Notes: generated from the letters alone by a model not told the origin. Shown: positions 45,201 through 54,115, counted from the first letter of the stretch. The stretch: DNA of 64,000 bases from Thalassobium sp. (GCA_002733205.1 NVUW01000001.1:124001-188000); one strand, 5' to 3'. Translations and numbers: made by a program.

Positions 45201-46385
45201 ATGAATGCAATGCTGAAAACCGCCGGCCTGAGCTTACTGGCATCCGGACTGATCGCCTGTGGCGGCGACGAAAATCAAGATGCTTCTGTTCCGCAGAATT
45301 ATCACAACATCACCACCCACATGCAGGGTACAGTATTTGACGCTGTTACCGGCGCACGCATCAGCAACGATTCACTCAAAGTTATGCTGGTTCAGGGTGA
45401 TAAATACCGCACCGCTAAATTGAACAAAGAATACGGTGGCGATTACTTCATCAGCGATATTCCGACCTCGACTGAGAACAATGTCACCTTCCGCATGGAA
45501 GCCACGGCAACAGGTTATCAGCCTGTTGTTGCTTCTGTTGACTTCATGGCTGATACAAACAGTCTGCAGGATAAGAACGCATGGCGCATGGGTAACTTTT
45601 ACCTGTATCCACTGGGTGTCAGCGCTGCAGATATGACCGTTACCGTTACCTACAACGGTGAAATGATTGAAGGTGCAACCGTTCAGCTGCAACCAAACAC
45701 TGGTGGTAACACTCTGACGGCCGACAGCATTAATGTGATTGCTCCGAACAATGGCTTCCAGGGTGCAATCACTGCCACAACCGATGCTGAAGGTAACGCT
45801 GTATTCTCCGGTGACGCTCTGGTTCTGGGTGGCCGTTATCAGGTACAGATTCTGCCAATGAGCTACAAAGGCATTGAACTGGGTCAACCTGCTGCCGTTA
45901 ACGTGAACATCGGTACCGACATCATCCACCAGCGCGTAGCAATGGCCGATATCGTACCGGGCACCAACGACGGTCTGTACGTTGCTCAAGCATCTAACGA
46001 AGATGACAACGCCATTAACAGCAATGGTTCACTCATTCTGAAACTGAGCCGTCCGGTCAGCATCGTTAATGAATCACTGGCCAGCGCAGCACTGACTAAC
46101 GCTACCACAGCGGTGCTGGACAGCAACAGCCAGGGCAGCGAAGTGACTGTTACTCTGTCTACCGACGGCCTGACTCTGACTCTGCAGCCAAACTTCAGCA
46201 CAACTCCGGTATCGTTCAATGGCAGCAACAGCGGCACTGCGGATAATGCTATGTTCATTACTTACAGCAACCTGTTTGTTCGCCTGCAAGACAGCGACAC
46301 CACAGAGCTGTACGACGTATTGAGCCTGGTAGATACCAGCGGCGCAACTGTCAGCGGCCGGGTAAACGTTACCGTAGCTTTCTGA
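45201..46385 (+). CDS. Secreted lipoprotein with carboxypeptidase-regulatory-like beta domains
   Basis: 394 residues from the ATG at 45201 (GGAGAATCC upstream). The signal peptide MNAMLKTAGLSLLASGLIAC ends in a lipobox (LIAC), so the protein is lipidated and carries a Gly-Gly-Asp start likely destined for the outer membrane. Two beta-sandwich modules, VFDAVTGARISNDSL and VTYNGEMIEGATVQLQP, resemble carboxypeptidase-regulatory or Ig-like domains. A third beta-rich part follows (about 270-390), rich in Thr, Ser and Asn. Unknown function, possibly surface adhesion or scaffolding. A strong terminator follows 11 bases after the stop. Confidence 0.8.
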   Translation: MNAMLKTAGLSLLASGLIACGGDENQDASVPQNYHNITTHMQGTVFDAVTGARISNDSLKVMLVQGDKYRTAKLNKEYGGDYFISDIPTSTENNVTFRMEATATGYQPVVASVDFMADTNSLQDKNAWRMGNFYLYPLGVSAADMTVTVTYNGEMIEGATVQLQPNTGGNTLTADSINVIAPNNGFQGAITATTDAEGNAVFSGDALVLGGRYQVQILPMSYKGIELGQPAAVNVNIGTDIIHQRVAMADIVPGTNDGLYVAQASNEDDNAINSNGSLILKLSRPVSIVNESLASAALTNATTAVLDSNSQGSEVTVTLSTDGLTLTLQPNFSTTPVSFNGSNSGTADNAMFITYSNLFVRLQDSDTTELYDVLSLVDTSGATVSGRVNVTVAF

Positions 46386-46396
46386 TAGTGAAACAT

Positions 46397-46428
46397 AAAA
46401 AAGCACCGCTTTGCGGTGCTTTTTTTTG
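46397..46428. terminator. Terminator between the lipoprotein gene and rmuC
   Basis: AAAAAAGCACCGC and GCGGTGCTTTTTT arms around TTT with a longer T run. Usable in both directions. Confidence 0.93.
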
Positions 46429-46450
46429 CCTGTTCCTGACTGTAAAAAAC

Positions 46451-47995
46451 TCAATCAGAATCAGATACTTCATCCAGCAGTAACTGACCATCCTGCTCCA
46501 GTGCTTCTTCCGATAAATCACGCGACAATTCTTTCTTCGCCCGTACGCCCAGCTGTAAAAACTTCTCACTCTGGCTGAGCAAATTACCGCGCCCGCTTTT
46601 CATTGAATTCCAGGCATCGCTGTAGGTTTTTTGCACGGTCTCCAATTGATTACCGACCTTTTCGAATTTCTCCACCACGATCACCAGCTTGTCATACACC
46701 TTAGCCGCCTGATCGGCCAGCTTCTCGGTACTTTTACTGCGCCGCTCAATGGCCCAAATACTGGCAACGGTTCGCAATGTGGCCAGCAGCGTCGTGGGTG
46801 TCACCACCACGATGCGACGCTCAAAGGCTTCGTTAAACAAGGCTTCGTCCTGCTGGAATGCCAGCATAAAGGCCGGTTCAATCGGCATAAACAAGAAGAC
46901 AAAATCCGGCGAGTTAAGACCCGTTAATTGCTGATACGCTTTGTCGCTCAGACTGCGGATATGGTTACGGATAGCCTCCACATGACGGCGCGCGGCGGTA
47001 TCGCGTTCGATGTCAGTTTCAGCATTAACATAATCGGTATAGGCATTGAGCGAGACTTTGGAGTCGACAATGATGTGTTTATTTTCCGGTAAATTAATAA
47101 TCACATCCGGACGATAGGTTTTACCGTCATCATTCTGATGACTCTGCTCGCGCTGGTATTCCTCGCCCTTACGCAGGCCGGAACGGTCGAGTACGGTTTC
47201 CAGTACCATTTCTCCCCAGTTGCCCTGCATTTTTTTCTCGCCACGCAGTGCCGTGGTTAATGCATGGGCTTCGGCGGTAATCTGCTGGTTCAGCTTATGC
47301 AGATTTTCGATCTGGGTTTTCAGCTCGGTGCGGTCTTTAACGTCATTCACATACACGTCGTCGACTTTTTTACGCAGCCCTTCCAGCTGGTCTTTAAACG
47401 GCATTAATAATGAATTCAGACCTTTCTGACTCTGCTCACCGAACTGTTGCTGCTTTTGCTCGAAAATTTTATTCGACAGATGTTCAAACTCTTTCAGCAA
47501 CTGTTCTTTATTCTGTTCCAGCAAAGCTAACTTTTCTTCCGCGCTGCGCTGTTGCTGTGTCCGCGCTTCCTGCTCAGTCGCCAATTGCTGTTGCAGCTGA
47601 TTTAACTGCTGTTGCAATTGCTGTTGCTGCAGGTTTTGCTCCTGACGCTGCTGTTCCAGCTGCTGGGCCTGTTGCTGCAGATTCTCACTGCGCTCCTGCC
47701 AACGCGCCTGGGCAACACTTTGCTGTTGCAGTTCTTGTTGAACCTGCTCCAGCTTCTGTTGCTGCACATTTAAACTCTGGTTCAGTTCGGTGTTTTGCTG
47801 TTGATATTGCTGCTCTTTCTGCTGCCACTGTTGTTCTGCCTGCAGCCATTGCTGTTGCTGTTGGTCAAACTCCTGCTGGCGCTGCTGTTGTTCTTTGTGT
47901 GCCTGAGCACGTTGATAAAACCAGCCCGCAGCCAGCGCCGCTGAACTAATGGCCAGCGCCGACAAAGCCAGCTGCATTACAGACAATTCAAACAT
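46451..47995 (-). CDS. rmuC: DNA recombination protein RmuC
   Basis: Limits recombination-associated inversions in E. coli. The 515-residue protein from the ATG at 47995 (after GAGGG) has an N-terminal membrane anchor (about 5-25) and a long Gln-rich coiled coil (about 30-215). The PD-(D/E)XK-like RmuC nuclease domain follows (about 250-470) with KMQGNWGEMVLETVLDRSGL, RPDVIINLPENKHIIVDSKVSL, FVFLFMPIEPAFMLAF and VVVTPTTLLATLRTVASIW. The glutamine tract in the coiled coil (many QQQ runs) is exaggerated here. Confidence 0.95.
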   Translation of the reverse strand: MFELSVMQLALSALAISSAALAAGWFYQRAQAHKEQQQRQQEFDQQQQQWLQAEQQWQQKEQQYQQQNTELNQSLNVQQQKLEQVQQELQQQSVAQARWQERSENLQQQAQQLEQQRQEQNLQQQQLQQQLNQLQQQLATEQEARTQQQRSAEEKLALLEQNKEQLLKEFEHLSNKIFEQKQQQFGEQSQKGLNSLLMPFKDQLEGLRKKVDDVYVNDVKDRTELKTQIENLHKLNQQITAEAHALTTALRGEKKMQGNWGEMVLETVLDRSGLRKGEEYQREQSHQNDDGKTYRPDVIINLPENKHIIVDSKVSLNAYTDYVNAETDIERDTAARRHVEAIRNHIRSLSDKAYQQLTGLNSPDFVFLFMPIEPAFMLAFQQDEALFNEAFERRIVVVTPTTLLATLRTVASIWAIERRSKSTEKLADQAAKVYDKLVIVVEKFEKVGNQLETVQKTYSDAWNSMKSGRGNLLSQSEKFLQLGVRAKKELSRDLSEEALEQDGQLLLDEVSDSD

Positions 47996-48046
47996 AAAAC
48001 CCTCGTCAGACAAAAAAGCGGCATAAACTCATAAGCCGCTGAAAAC

Positions 48047-48634
48047 TCAGAAATGTGCACGTACGCCGGCAATAATACTGTCAGCGTCAATATCGTTGAA
48101 TTCGGTGGTGGAATATTCGGCGAACAACACCACGTCGTGCTGGTTGGGCAGCGGAAAATTAAAACCAGCGCTGCGCATGGAAGAGCAGCCATCGTCAGAC
48201 CAGGGCTCCAGCACACCGTTCACCGCCGTGCTCCAGCAATGGCGACCATAACGCACCCAGGGGCCGACGCCATTGGCCAGCGGTAAACGCAGGGTAACAT
48301 CCCAACCGGCGCTGATACCGTCGAACTGTGGGCTATCGGCATTCTCGTTAATGTTTTTATCGCCCCACAGCCATAAACCCAGACCGGTGCTGACGCCCGG
48401 AATCCATTCAATGCCACCTCTGGCATACACCAGATCGGTCAGCAGGGTATCAGACTCACCATCATCGGTACGCTCTTCCGGAATACTCTGGGTACTCAGC
48501 CCCAGTGCCAGTGCGGCATAACCCTGCGGTTGCCAGGCCTGTGCCGCCCTTGGCACGAACAGCAGGCTCAGAAGCAGAAACAGCAGACCTGCGCTGTACC
48601 GGCCGTTCATCGGGTTGTCATCGTTATACATCAT
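48047..48634 (-). CDS. Small outer-membrane beta-barrel-like protein
   Basis: 195 residues with a signal peptide ending AAQA-W near residue 33. Alternating beta strands follow: YAALALGLSTQS, LLTDLVYARGGIEWIPGVSTGLGLWLWG and DVTLRLPLANGVGPWVRYGRHCWS. The end is VRAHF, an aromatic C-terminus as expected for outer-membrane barrels. Two cysteines (about 130 and 149) could form a disulfide. The function is unknown; eight strands are the likely number. It is 51 bases downstream of rmuC in the opposite reading order on the same strand, so probably separately expressed. Confidence 0.72.
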   Translation of the reverse strand: MMYNDDNPMNGRYSAGLLFLLLSLLFVPRAAQAWQPQGYAALALGLSTQSIPEERTDDGESDTLLTDLVYARGGIEWIPGVSTGLGLWLWGDKNINENADSPQFDGISAGWDVTLRLPLANGVGPWVRYGRHCWSTAVNGVLEPWSDDGCSSMRSAGFNFPLPNQHDVVLFAEYSTTEFNDIDADSIIAGVRAHF

Positions 48635-48801
48635 GCTCCGTCCTGTTGTTACTTAGGGCCTGTCGCCATTTGCCACCTTGCGGGCCAATCTGTGTTGATT
48701 ATGCCTGATTACTGCGGCATTGCGTGCCAGCGAATTGCCAAACTGGTTCCATCGTGCAGAATTGACCGGACAATAAAAATCTCACCATTAAGGATAACTC
48801 C

Positions 48802-49941
48802 ATGAAAGTCGCTGCCTTAGCGCTGCTTGCGCTGACCCCGCTGCTGACCACTCAGGTTCAGGCCAGCTCTTCCACTCCAAGCATGAACAGTAACTACTCC
48901 ACCCACCCGGTGCAGTGGTACAACGCGGTATCCGAACTGGAATACTTTGACACCAATTTTACCAACACCTGGGTAACCAATCCGGCCTGCGATAACAACG
49001 CCGATTTTACCGCCGTCACCTACAACATTTTTCACAATGTGGGTTTTGTTTATGACTTCGGTGATGAGATGGAGCAATCACTGGGCAAAGTAACGGAATG
49101 CGCCGATGTGATCATGCTGCAGGAAGCCTGGGATTACGACGATATGTACGAAGACGGTCCGGTGGATGACTTTGCCGCACGCGGCTTTGAAGACACCTAC
49201 GGTGGTGGCAGCAACTATTGCAACGGCAGCGACATTGAAGCCGACTGCCCGGGGCTGATGATTTTCTCACGCCACGGTTATGCAAAAAAACTGGGCTACC
49301 ACAAATACAACGCTACCAGCGGTATTGACGGTGTGAAAGGCAAAGGCGTGATCGGTGCCATCGTCGAAAAAAATGGCCAGTATATCTACGTCTTTACCAC
49401 CCATCTGGTGTACGGCAGCGCCCAACATTTTGGCGGCAACAGCAGCGATGATAACGCCCGCCGTGGCCAGATGAACGAAGCCATCAGCTGGATGAAAGAA
49501 AAAATCGATGCCAACGCGGCACAATTTCCACCAGCCGCTGTGATTCTCGGTGGCGATTTTAACACCGACCTGCAAAACCCGGCGGCTGTGCAAAACGTCA
49601 CCCAAAGCAGCCTGTGGGATCAGATGGCATTAATCCGGAATCAAAGCACCGAAGTACGCGATGGCCTGCAATATTCTTACTGGCCGAAAGACGCCTGCTG
49701 TGAAGACACCGGCCCGAATGGCCTGGCCACCGATGACTACGCCTGGTTCGACTACACACTGGTGTTGGACGCCGCCAACTGGAACATTGACGCCCCAACC
49801 ACCGGCTGTGGTGTCAATCGCGTAAACACCAGTGTCTGGGCACCGGAATGGCGTGGACAGGATGGTCAGCGTTACCTCGCTTACTACACCCACAGCGATC
49901 ATTACGGCAGCCTGACCGAAATTGATTTCTGCCAGCCATAA
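48802..49941 (+). CDS. Secreted sphingomyelinase-like phosphodiesterase (DNase I-like fold)
   Basis: 379 residues with a clear signal peptide (cut near VQA-S). The endonuclease/exonuclease/phosphatase fold motifs are complete: TYNIFH (Asn), LQEAW (metal Glu), THLVYG (His), GGDFNTD and a final SDHYGSL (catalytic His). The spacing resembles bacterial neutral sphingomyelinases and related secreted phospholipases/hemolysins. Several extra Cys pairs (for example KDACCEDTG) suggest disulfides outside the cell. The next gene, 13 bases on, is a chaperone-like protein. Confidence 0.85.
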   Translation: MKVAALALLALTPLLTTQVQASSSTPSMNSNYSTHPVQWYNAVSELEYFDTNFTNTWVTNPACDNNADFTAVTYNIFHNVGFVYDFGDEMEQSLGKVTECADVIMLQEAWDYDDMYEDGPVDDFAARGFEDTYGGGSNYCNGSDIEADCPGLMIFSRHGYAKKLGYHKYNATSGIDGVKGKGVIGAIVEKNGQYIYVFTTHLVYGSAQHFGGNSSDDNARRGQMNEAISWMKEKIDANAAQFPPAAVILGGDFNTDLQNPAAVQNVTQSSLWDQMALIRNQSTEVRDGLQYSYWPKDACCEDTGPNGLATDDYAWFDYTLVLDAANWNIDAPTTGCGVNRVNTSVWAPEWRGQDGQRYLAYYTHSDHYGSLTEIDFCQP

Positions 49942-49954
49942 ATGATCATCGTAA

Positions 49955-50935
49955 ATGACCACCCCGATGCATCGTAAAAAAACCGTCCGGTGGGTGCTGC
50001 TTGCAGCACTCGCCGCCGGATTCACGCTGTTATTATTACAATGGCGCGCACCGCTGACTCAGGTCAGCGCTGATGCTGCTAACGTTGCCAGCAACGACCA
50101 GCAGGCGACTTCCGCTCAGAGCCCATCCAGCGGGCACACTCTGGCAGAAGCACCGGCCTCGCTGCGCGAGCGCTTACACCAAAGCCTGTTACGCGGTGCC
50201 CAACAAGCAAGCGCCGAACAACTGACACAGGCCCTGAATACCCTGCGCTGGACCGACAGCGAATGGCAAGCCGACCCCGCAGCCGGGCTGCAACGCATAC
50301 AGCAACGCTGCCAACAGCAACTCAGCCGTGCCTTTGAACGCAACGCCGACGACAGCGACATACAGCAACTCTGTGAACAGCAATTGCTGTTATCACTGGC
50401 GGAAAGTCAGAGCTTAACGCTGGAACAGGCCAGTCGTTTTATCGCCATCAGCCAGGAAAATCCTCAGCCGCTGAAACAGTTTCAGCAACGCTCACCGCTG
50501 AGTGACTTCGATAATCCGTTGCAATTTTTTGAACAATACTGGGCCAGCCAGGATGCACTTTACGGTACCAATATCAGCCATAAAGTTTTCGGCGCCCAAC
50601 GCGATGGCATGCGTTTTAATCAACGCTTTCAGGATTTTTTAGCACAGGCCAAAAACCTGCCATTAAAAGACCGTCTGACCTGGTATGAACAACAGCAGCA
50701 ACAATTCGCCAGCCAACATGGTCAGCCGTTAAGCGTCCTCAGCAGTGAAGCCATTGACCACGTTAACCGCCTGATCAGCCTGTACGAAGCCGGTGACTCT
50801 GCCAATGCTGACGATAAGCTGCAGCAACGCTACCAACTGCGTCGTCAGTATCTGAGCGAAACCAGCGCCGAACGCTGGCGCAAACGCGAAGAAAGACAAT
50901 TAAATGAAAGCGGTGCATTAGCGGAACTGAACTGA
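49955..50935 (+). CDS. Lipase-chaperone-like (Lif/LifO family) membrane-anchored protein
   Basis: 326 residues: a short basic N-terminus, one membrane helix (about 12-27), a Ser/Ala/Gln-rich periplasmic linker, then an all-helical domain rich in Gln, Leu and Arg. The spacing of helices and the segment VFGAQRDGMRFNQRFQDFLAQAKNLPLKDRL resemble steric foldases of Pseudomonas/Burkholderia lipases. The usual RxxFDY motif is not clear. It begins 13 bases after the sphingomyelinase-like gene, so that enzyme is the natural candidate client, which would be an unusual pairing. The family call is moderate. Confidence 0.6.
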   Translation: MTTPMHRKKTVRWVLLAALAAGFTLLLLQWRAPLTQVSADAANVASNDQQATSAQSPSSGHTLAEAPASLRERLHQSLLRGAQQASAEQLTQALNTLRWTDSEWQADPAAGLQRIQQRCQQQLSRAFERNADDSDIQQLCEQQLLLSLAESQSLTLEQASRFIAISQENPQPLKQFQQRSPLSDFDNPLQFFEQYWASQDALYGTNISHKVFGAQRDGMRFNQRFQDFLAQAKNLPLKDRLTWYEQQQQQFASQHGQPLSVLSSEAIDHVNRLISLYEAGDSANADDKLQQRYQLRRQYLSETSAERWRKREERQLNESGALAELN

Positions 50936-51156
50936 CACCGCTCCGGAGGCTGCGGCAACCTCATTCCCCTCAGTTATTCCGGAGCATCCTCGTACTAAAT
51001 CATCAAGGATGATATTACGCCTGTGCTTCATCTGATCAGTGTTCTAATAAATATTGCTGTTTTTTCTGCAATATAAATCAGCTGTAAAATAATTATTCTG
51101 CTTTCCACTACCATTGGCCTTCCGCTTCAGCAGAAGCTAAACCAAGAGGATAGCGT

Positions 51157-52086
51157 ATGGAACATGCATTTTACGTTCGAATGACCACCGCAGGGAAAGG
51201 CGACTCCGGAACTGATTACAGAATACATTTCACCCTGCACGGCCTGAATTCCAAGGGAAAGATGATTTCCTCCCCATCATTTCAAATTTTAAGTTGCCGT
51301 GGGCTTAAAGATAATAACAATGTTGCGTCTCCTCATTCTGATCCGTTCGCAGCAAAAGAGATCCCGGTAATGGTGGAGGATCTGGTATCCCCTACCAGCA
51401 TCACCATTTCCTGCCTGCACAGTGATGCATACCGTCCCAGCGTCATTGTTTTAAGATCCGGAAAGGAATCCTGGGTTTTTCCGAACTACAGTAACGCAGC
51501 CACCGAAAATGAGCATGGAATAAGTAAATCTATAACGATTCCGGTTCTGGATTTCCAGCAACAGGATTGGGATGAAAGCCATCTTATCTGTCCTACCCCG
51601 ACCAGCATCAACTACAATCCTTTGGATTCGCAGCCTGTTTTAGTCTGTCACAAACGACTGCCGGATTTAAACAACAGCAAATACAGAACATTAAAAGTGA
51701 GTGCATTTTACCATCCGATTGATTCCGGCACAGCCATTAAAGGAAGTCCTATCGATCGAACGAAAGTAATAAAGACTGGTGTCGAGAACGAAATATCGGT
51801 TACAGAGCAGGTCAGTGCCAGCCTGGGCGTGGAAGCCAGCTTTCTGAGCATCGGTGCGGAAATATCCAAAGAAACAACCCATACCCAAAGGATAAGCAGC
51901 CACACGACGGTCACCCAGAAACTGACCGGAAGCACTGACGACTCTCCGATCCGTATTGTCTGGTGGCAGAAGGTGTATAGTTATGAGATTCAGGGGATAA
52001 ACCAGAACTGGGGAAGCTCAGCGATATTCGATGATCCTCAGGACGCTAACATACTAAAAACCTGGTACCAGGAGCCAGTCGAATAA
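51157..52086 (+). CDS. PLAT-domain protein with aerolysin-like pore-forming region (putative beta-pore toxin)
   Basis: 309 residues, no signal peptide. The N-terminus FYVRMTTAGKGDSGTDYRIHF-type pattern (about 5-25) followed by TLHG is the start of a PLAT/LH2 domain, which binds lipids. From about 165 the sequence turns into alternating polar/hydrophobic strands rich in Thr and Ser: IDRTKVIKTGVENEISVTEQ, VSASLGVEASFLSIGAEISK and TTHTQRISSHTTVTQKLTG. This amphipathic pattern is typical of the membrane-inserting strands of aerolysin/ETX-type beta-pore toxins. VWWQKVYSYEI follows. Function is inferred from pattern only. It is monocistronic (GAGGAT ribosome site) with a terminator after it. Confidence 0.58.
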   Translation: MEHAFYVRMTTAGKGDSGTDYRIHFTLHGLNSKGKMISSPSFQILSCRGLKDNNNVASPHSDPFAAKEIPVMVEDLVSPTSITISCLHSDAYRPSVIVLRSGKESWVFPNYSNAATENEHGISKSITIPVLDFQQQDWDESHLICPTPTSINYNPLDSQPVLVCHKRLPDLNNSKYRTLKVSAFYHPIDSGTAIKGSPIDRTKVIKTGVENEISVTEQVSASLGVEASFLSIGAEISKETTHTQRISSHTTVTQKLTGSTDDSPIRIVWWQKVYSYEIQGINQNWGSSAIFDDPQDANILKTWYQEPVE

Positions 52087-52118
52087 ATAAACGCATTAAG
52101 ATTTAAACTGCCTTAAAC

Positions 52119-52166
52119 AATATCCGCTCATCACGATCAGGACGATGAGCGGATATTTTCTTTTTT
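52119..52166 (+). terminator. Terminator of the PLAT/aerolysin-like gene
   Basis: Perfect 14-base arms AATATCCGCTCATC and GATGAGCGGATATT around an 11-base loop, followed by TTCTTTTTT. Confidence 0.88.
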
Positions 52167-52221
52167 CATACCCCACTACCTAGCCCCGAACTCACCTGAC
52201 CCCTGCTCACCTTATCCCTGC

Positions 52222-52659
52222 TCAAAAAGTCCCGCCTTCCGCCCGGCAATCCCCCGGATTGCGTAACGGGCAATCCGCTAACGATAAACAACCACAACCT
52301 ATGCAGCTGTCGAGCTGCTGCTGTAATAAATTCAGGTCAGCTATTTTCTGTTGAAGTAACGCCTGCCACTGACGTGACATGGCCTGCCATTGTGCGGCTG
52401 TCGGTGCGCTGTCTGCGGGTAATACTGCCAGTGCCTGTTTAATGTCACGCAGAGCAATACCGGTACGCTGCGCCACCTTAATCACCGCAATACGGCGCAA
52501 TACATGGCGGCTGTAACGGCGATGATTGCCGTTATTACGCCAGCTGCGGATCAACCCTTCTGCTTCATAAAAATGCACGGTGGATACCGGAATATCACAG
52601 CGCCGGGCAATTTCACCCACGCTCAATGCGGTTTTTTCGGCGGCAACCGGCTGCGGCAT
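52222..52659 (-). CDS. soxR: Redox-sensitive transcriptional activator SoxR
   Basis: MerR-family sensor of redox-cycling compounds and superoxide. 145 residues from the ATG at 52659. The DNA-binding helix-turn-helix (LSVGEIARRCDIPVSTVHFYE) is at about 12-32, a dimerisation helix follows, and the [2Fe-2S] cluster motif CIGCGCLSLADC (Cys-x2-Cys-x-Cys-x5-Cys) lies near 118-129, then PLRNPGD. It is divergent from an MFS exporter and faces a canonical SoxR box. No soxS is present, which is normal outside enterobacteria, where SoxR directly controls efflux pumps and redox enzymes. Confidence 0.97.
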   Translation of the reverse strand: MPQPVAAEKTALSVGEIARRCDIPVSTVHFYEAEGLIRSWRNNGNHRRYSRHVLRRIAVIKVAQRTGIALRDIKQALAVLPADSAPTAAQWQAMSRQWQALLQQKIADLNLLQQQLDSCIGCGCLSLADCPLRNPGDCRAEGGTF

Positions 52660-52664
52660 AATGC

Positions 52665-52695
52665 TTGACCTCAAGTTAAGTTGAGGTTTTATGGT
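52665..52695 (+). promoter_or_regulatory. SoxR-activated promoter: -35, SoxR box and -10 with 19-bp spacer
   Basis: TTGACC (52665-52670) and TATGGT (52690-52695) are separated by 19 bases, the elongated spacer of MerR-type promoters. The spacer carries CCTCAAGTTAAGTTGAGG (52669-52686). This differs at one position from the E. coli soxS box. It directs the MFS gene at 52728 and lies directly upstream of soxR, so it may also control soxR. Confidence 0.92.
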
Positions 52696-52727
52696 AGCCG
52701 CCGGTTCCATTATTGAGAAGACTATTT

Positions 52728-54092
52728 ATGTCACAGACCGTCACATCCCCGGCTCAGACTGTCGCGGTACAGGCCCCCGCAATCCCCAGAATACTGCCGC
52801 CAGCACGACAAACCTCAGCGCTCAGCCTGATTATTATCTGCGTTCTGGTCGGCCTGAACCTGCGCCCGGCACTGGCGGCCATCGGCCCGGTTATAACCCT
52901 GCTGCAACAGGATACCGGGCTGAGTTTCAGCGGCGTTGCCTGGCTGACCCTACTGCCGGTACTGGCGATGGGTATAGGCTGCTTTGTTACCTTATGGCTG
53001 CGCCGCCACATCAGCCTGGCGCATTTAATTCAGGGCGCTTTAGCCCTGTTACTGCTCGCCAACCTGTTGCGCCTGATCGACGCCGGCAGCCTGAATACCG
53101 CGTTATTATTGCTGACCTCATTACTGGCGGGCTCCGGTATTGCTGTTATTCAGGCAACACTGCCGATTGTGATTAAGTCGCTGGCCAGCGACAGTGCCAG
53201 AATTATGGGGTTTTATGTCAGTGCCATTATGGCGGGTGCGGCATTAGCCGCAGGCCTTACTCCTTTTCTGGCGCAGTGGCTGGCCAGCTGGCGCGCCGCT
53301 CTGGCTTTCTGGGCGGTGCTGGCGGTTGCAGCATTCGTGGCCTGGATGCGCTGGACAGCACGGACACAAATTCAGCCTGCGGCAACATCAGCGGAAAATC
53401 AGCCCGCACCAGAGGCTGAAATACCCTCTGAGCCATTACCTGAACAGACAACGGCGCAAAGTTTCAGCCGCTACCGTCTTATGTCGTTAGTCGCGACTTT
53501 CAGCATGGCAGCCGCAGGTTATGTGTGCGTTCTGGCCTGGTTGCCCCCCTTTCTGATTGACCTAGGCTACAGCAACACAGAATCCGGATTAATGCTGGGT
53601 TATCTGACCGCAGTGGAAGTGATTGCCGGATTACTCTTTCCGGCCTTGGCAGCAGGCAGCCCCGACCGCCGCCGGGTATTATTCAGCGTGCTGATATTAT
53701 CCATCGGTGGTTTTATCTGGCTGGCGTATTTTCCGCTGACAGGTGCTGTGCCGTTGCCATCTGCAGTATTCACCCTGGCATCAATGCCCATAGTGCTTAT
53801 ACCCCTGACGCTGCTGGGGCTGGGTATTGGCGGACAATTTCCGATGATTATGATCGTGACTATGGATCATCACCCGGATGCCCAACAGGCCGGGTCATTA
53901 ATTGGCAAAGTGCAGGGCTACGGCTACAGTCTGGCGGCAATTACGCCGTTAATAATGGGAAGTGTGCGCGATCAGCTGGGTAATTTCAGTTCCGCCTGGC
54001 TGGCTCTGGCCATTATCTATGCTGCCGCCTTGCTGCTGTGCAGCCGTTATAACCCGGTGCGTTATCCACAATTGCTGAAGGCGCGGCAGTAA
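52728..54092 (+). CDS. MFS exporter of the CynX/NimT type, SoxR-controlled
   Basis: 454 residues from the ATG at 52728 with 12 hydrophobic segments and the CynX-type start LNLRPALAAIGPVITLLQQDTGLSFSG. An unusually hydrophilic central loop (about residues 220-250, rich in Pro, Glu and Gln) separates the halves. The second half contains AGYVCVLAWLPPFLIDLGYSNTESG and GLGIGGQFPMIMIVTMDHH. E. coli CynX imports cyanate, but the SoxR box immediately upstream suggests export of redox-active or toxic small molecules. That is inference from regulation. Confidence 0.9.
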   Translation: MSQTVTSPAQTVAVQAPAIPRILPPARQTSALSLIIICVLVGLNLRPALAAIGPVITLLQQDTGLSFSGVAWLTLLPVLAMGIGCFVTLWLRRHISLAHLIQGALALLLLANLLRLIDAGSLNTALLLLTSLLAGSGIAVIQATLPIVIKSLASDSARIMGFYVSAIMAGAALAAGLTPFLAQWLASWRAALAFWAVLAVAAFVAWMRWTARTQIQPAATSAENQPAPEAEIPSEPLPEQTTAQSFSRYRLMSLVATFSMAAAGYVCVLAWLPPFLIDLGYSNTESGLMLGYLTAVEVIAGLLFPALAAGSPDRRRVLFSVLILSIGGFIWLAYFPLTGAVPLPSAVFTLASMPIVLIPLTLLGLGIGGQFPMIMIVTMDHHPDAQQAGSLIGKVQGYGYSLAAITPLIMGSVRDQLGNFSSAWLALAIIYAAALLLCSRYNPVRYPQLLKARQ

Positions 54093-54115
54093 AGAATCGC
54101 TTCTGCTTCAGGCTT

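Noticed and set aside
47560..47960. Glutamine-codon-rich stretch as a tandem repeat
   Set aside because: It is the coiled-coil region of RmuC and is explained by repeated Gln codons, not by a separate repeat element.
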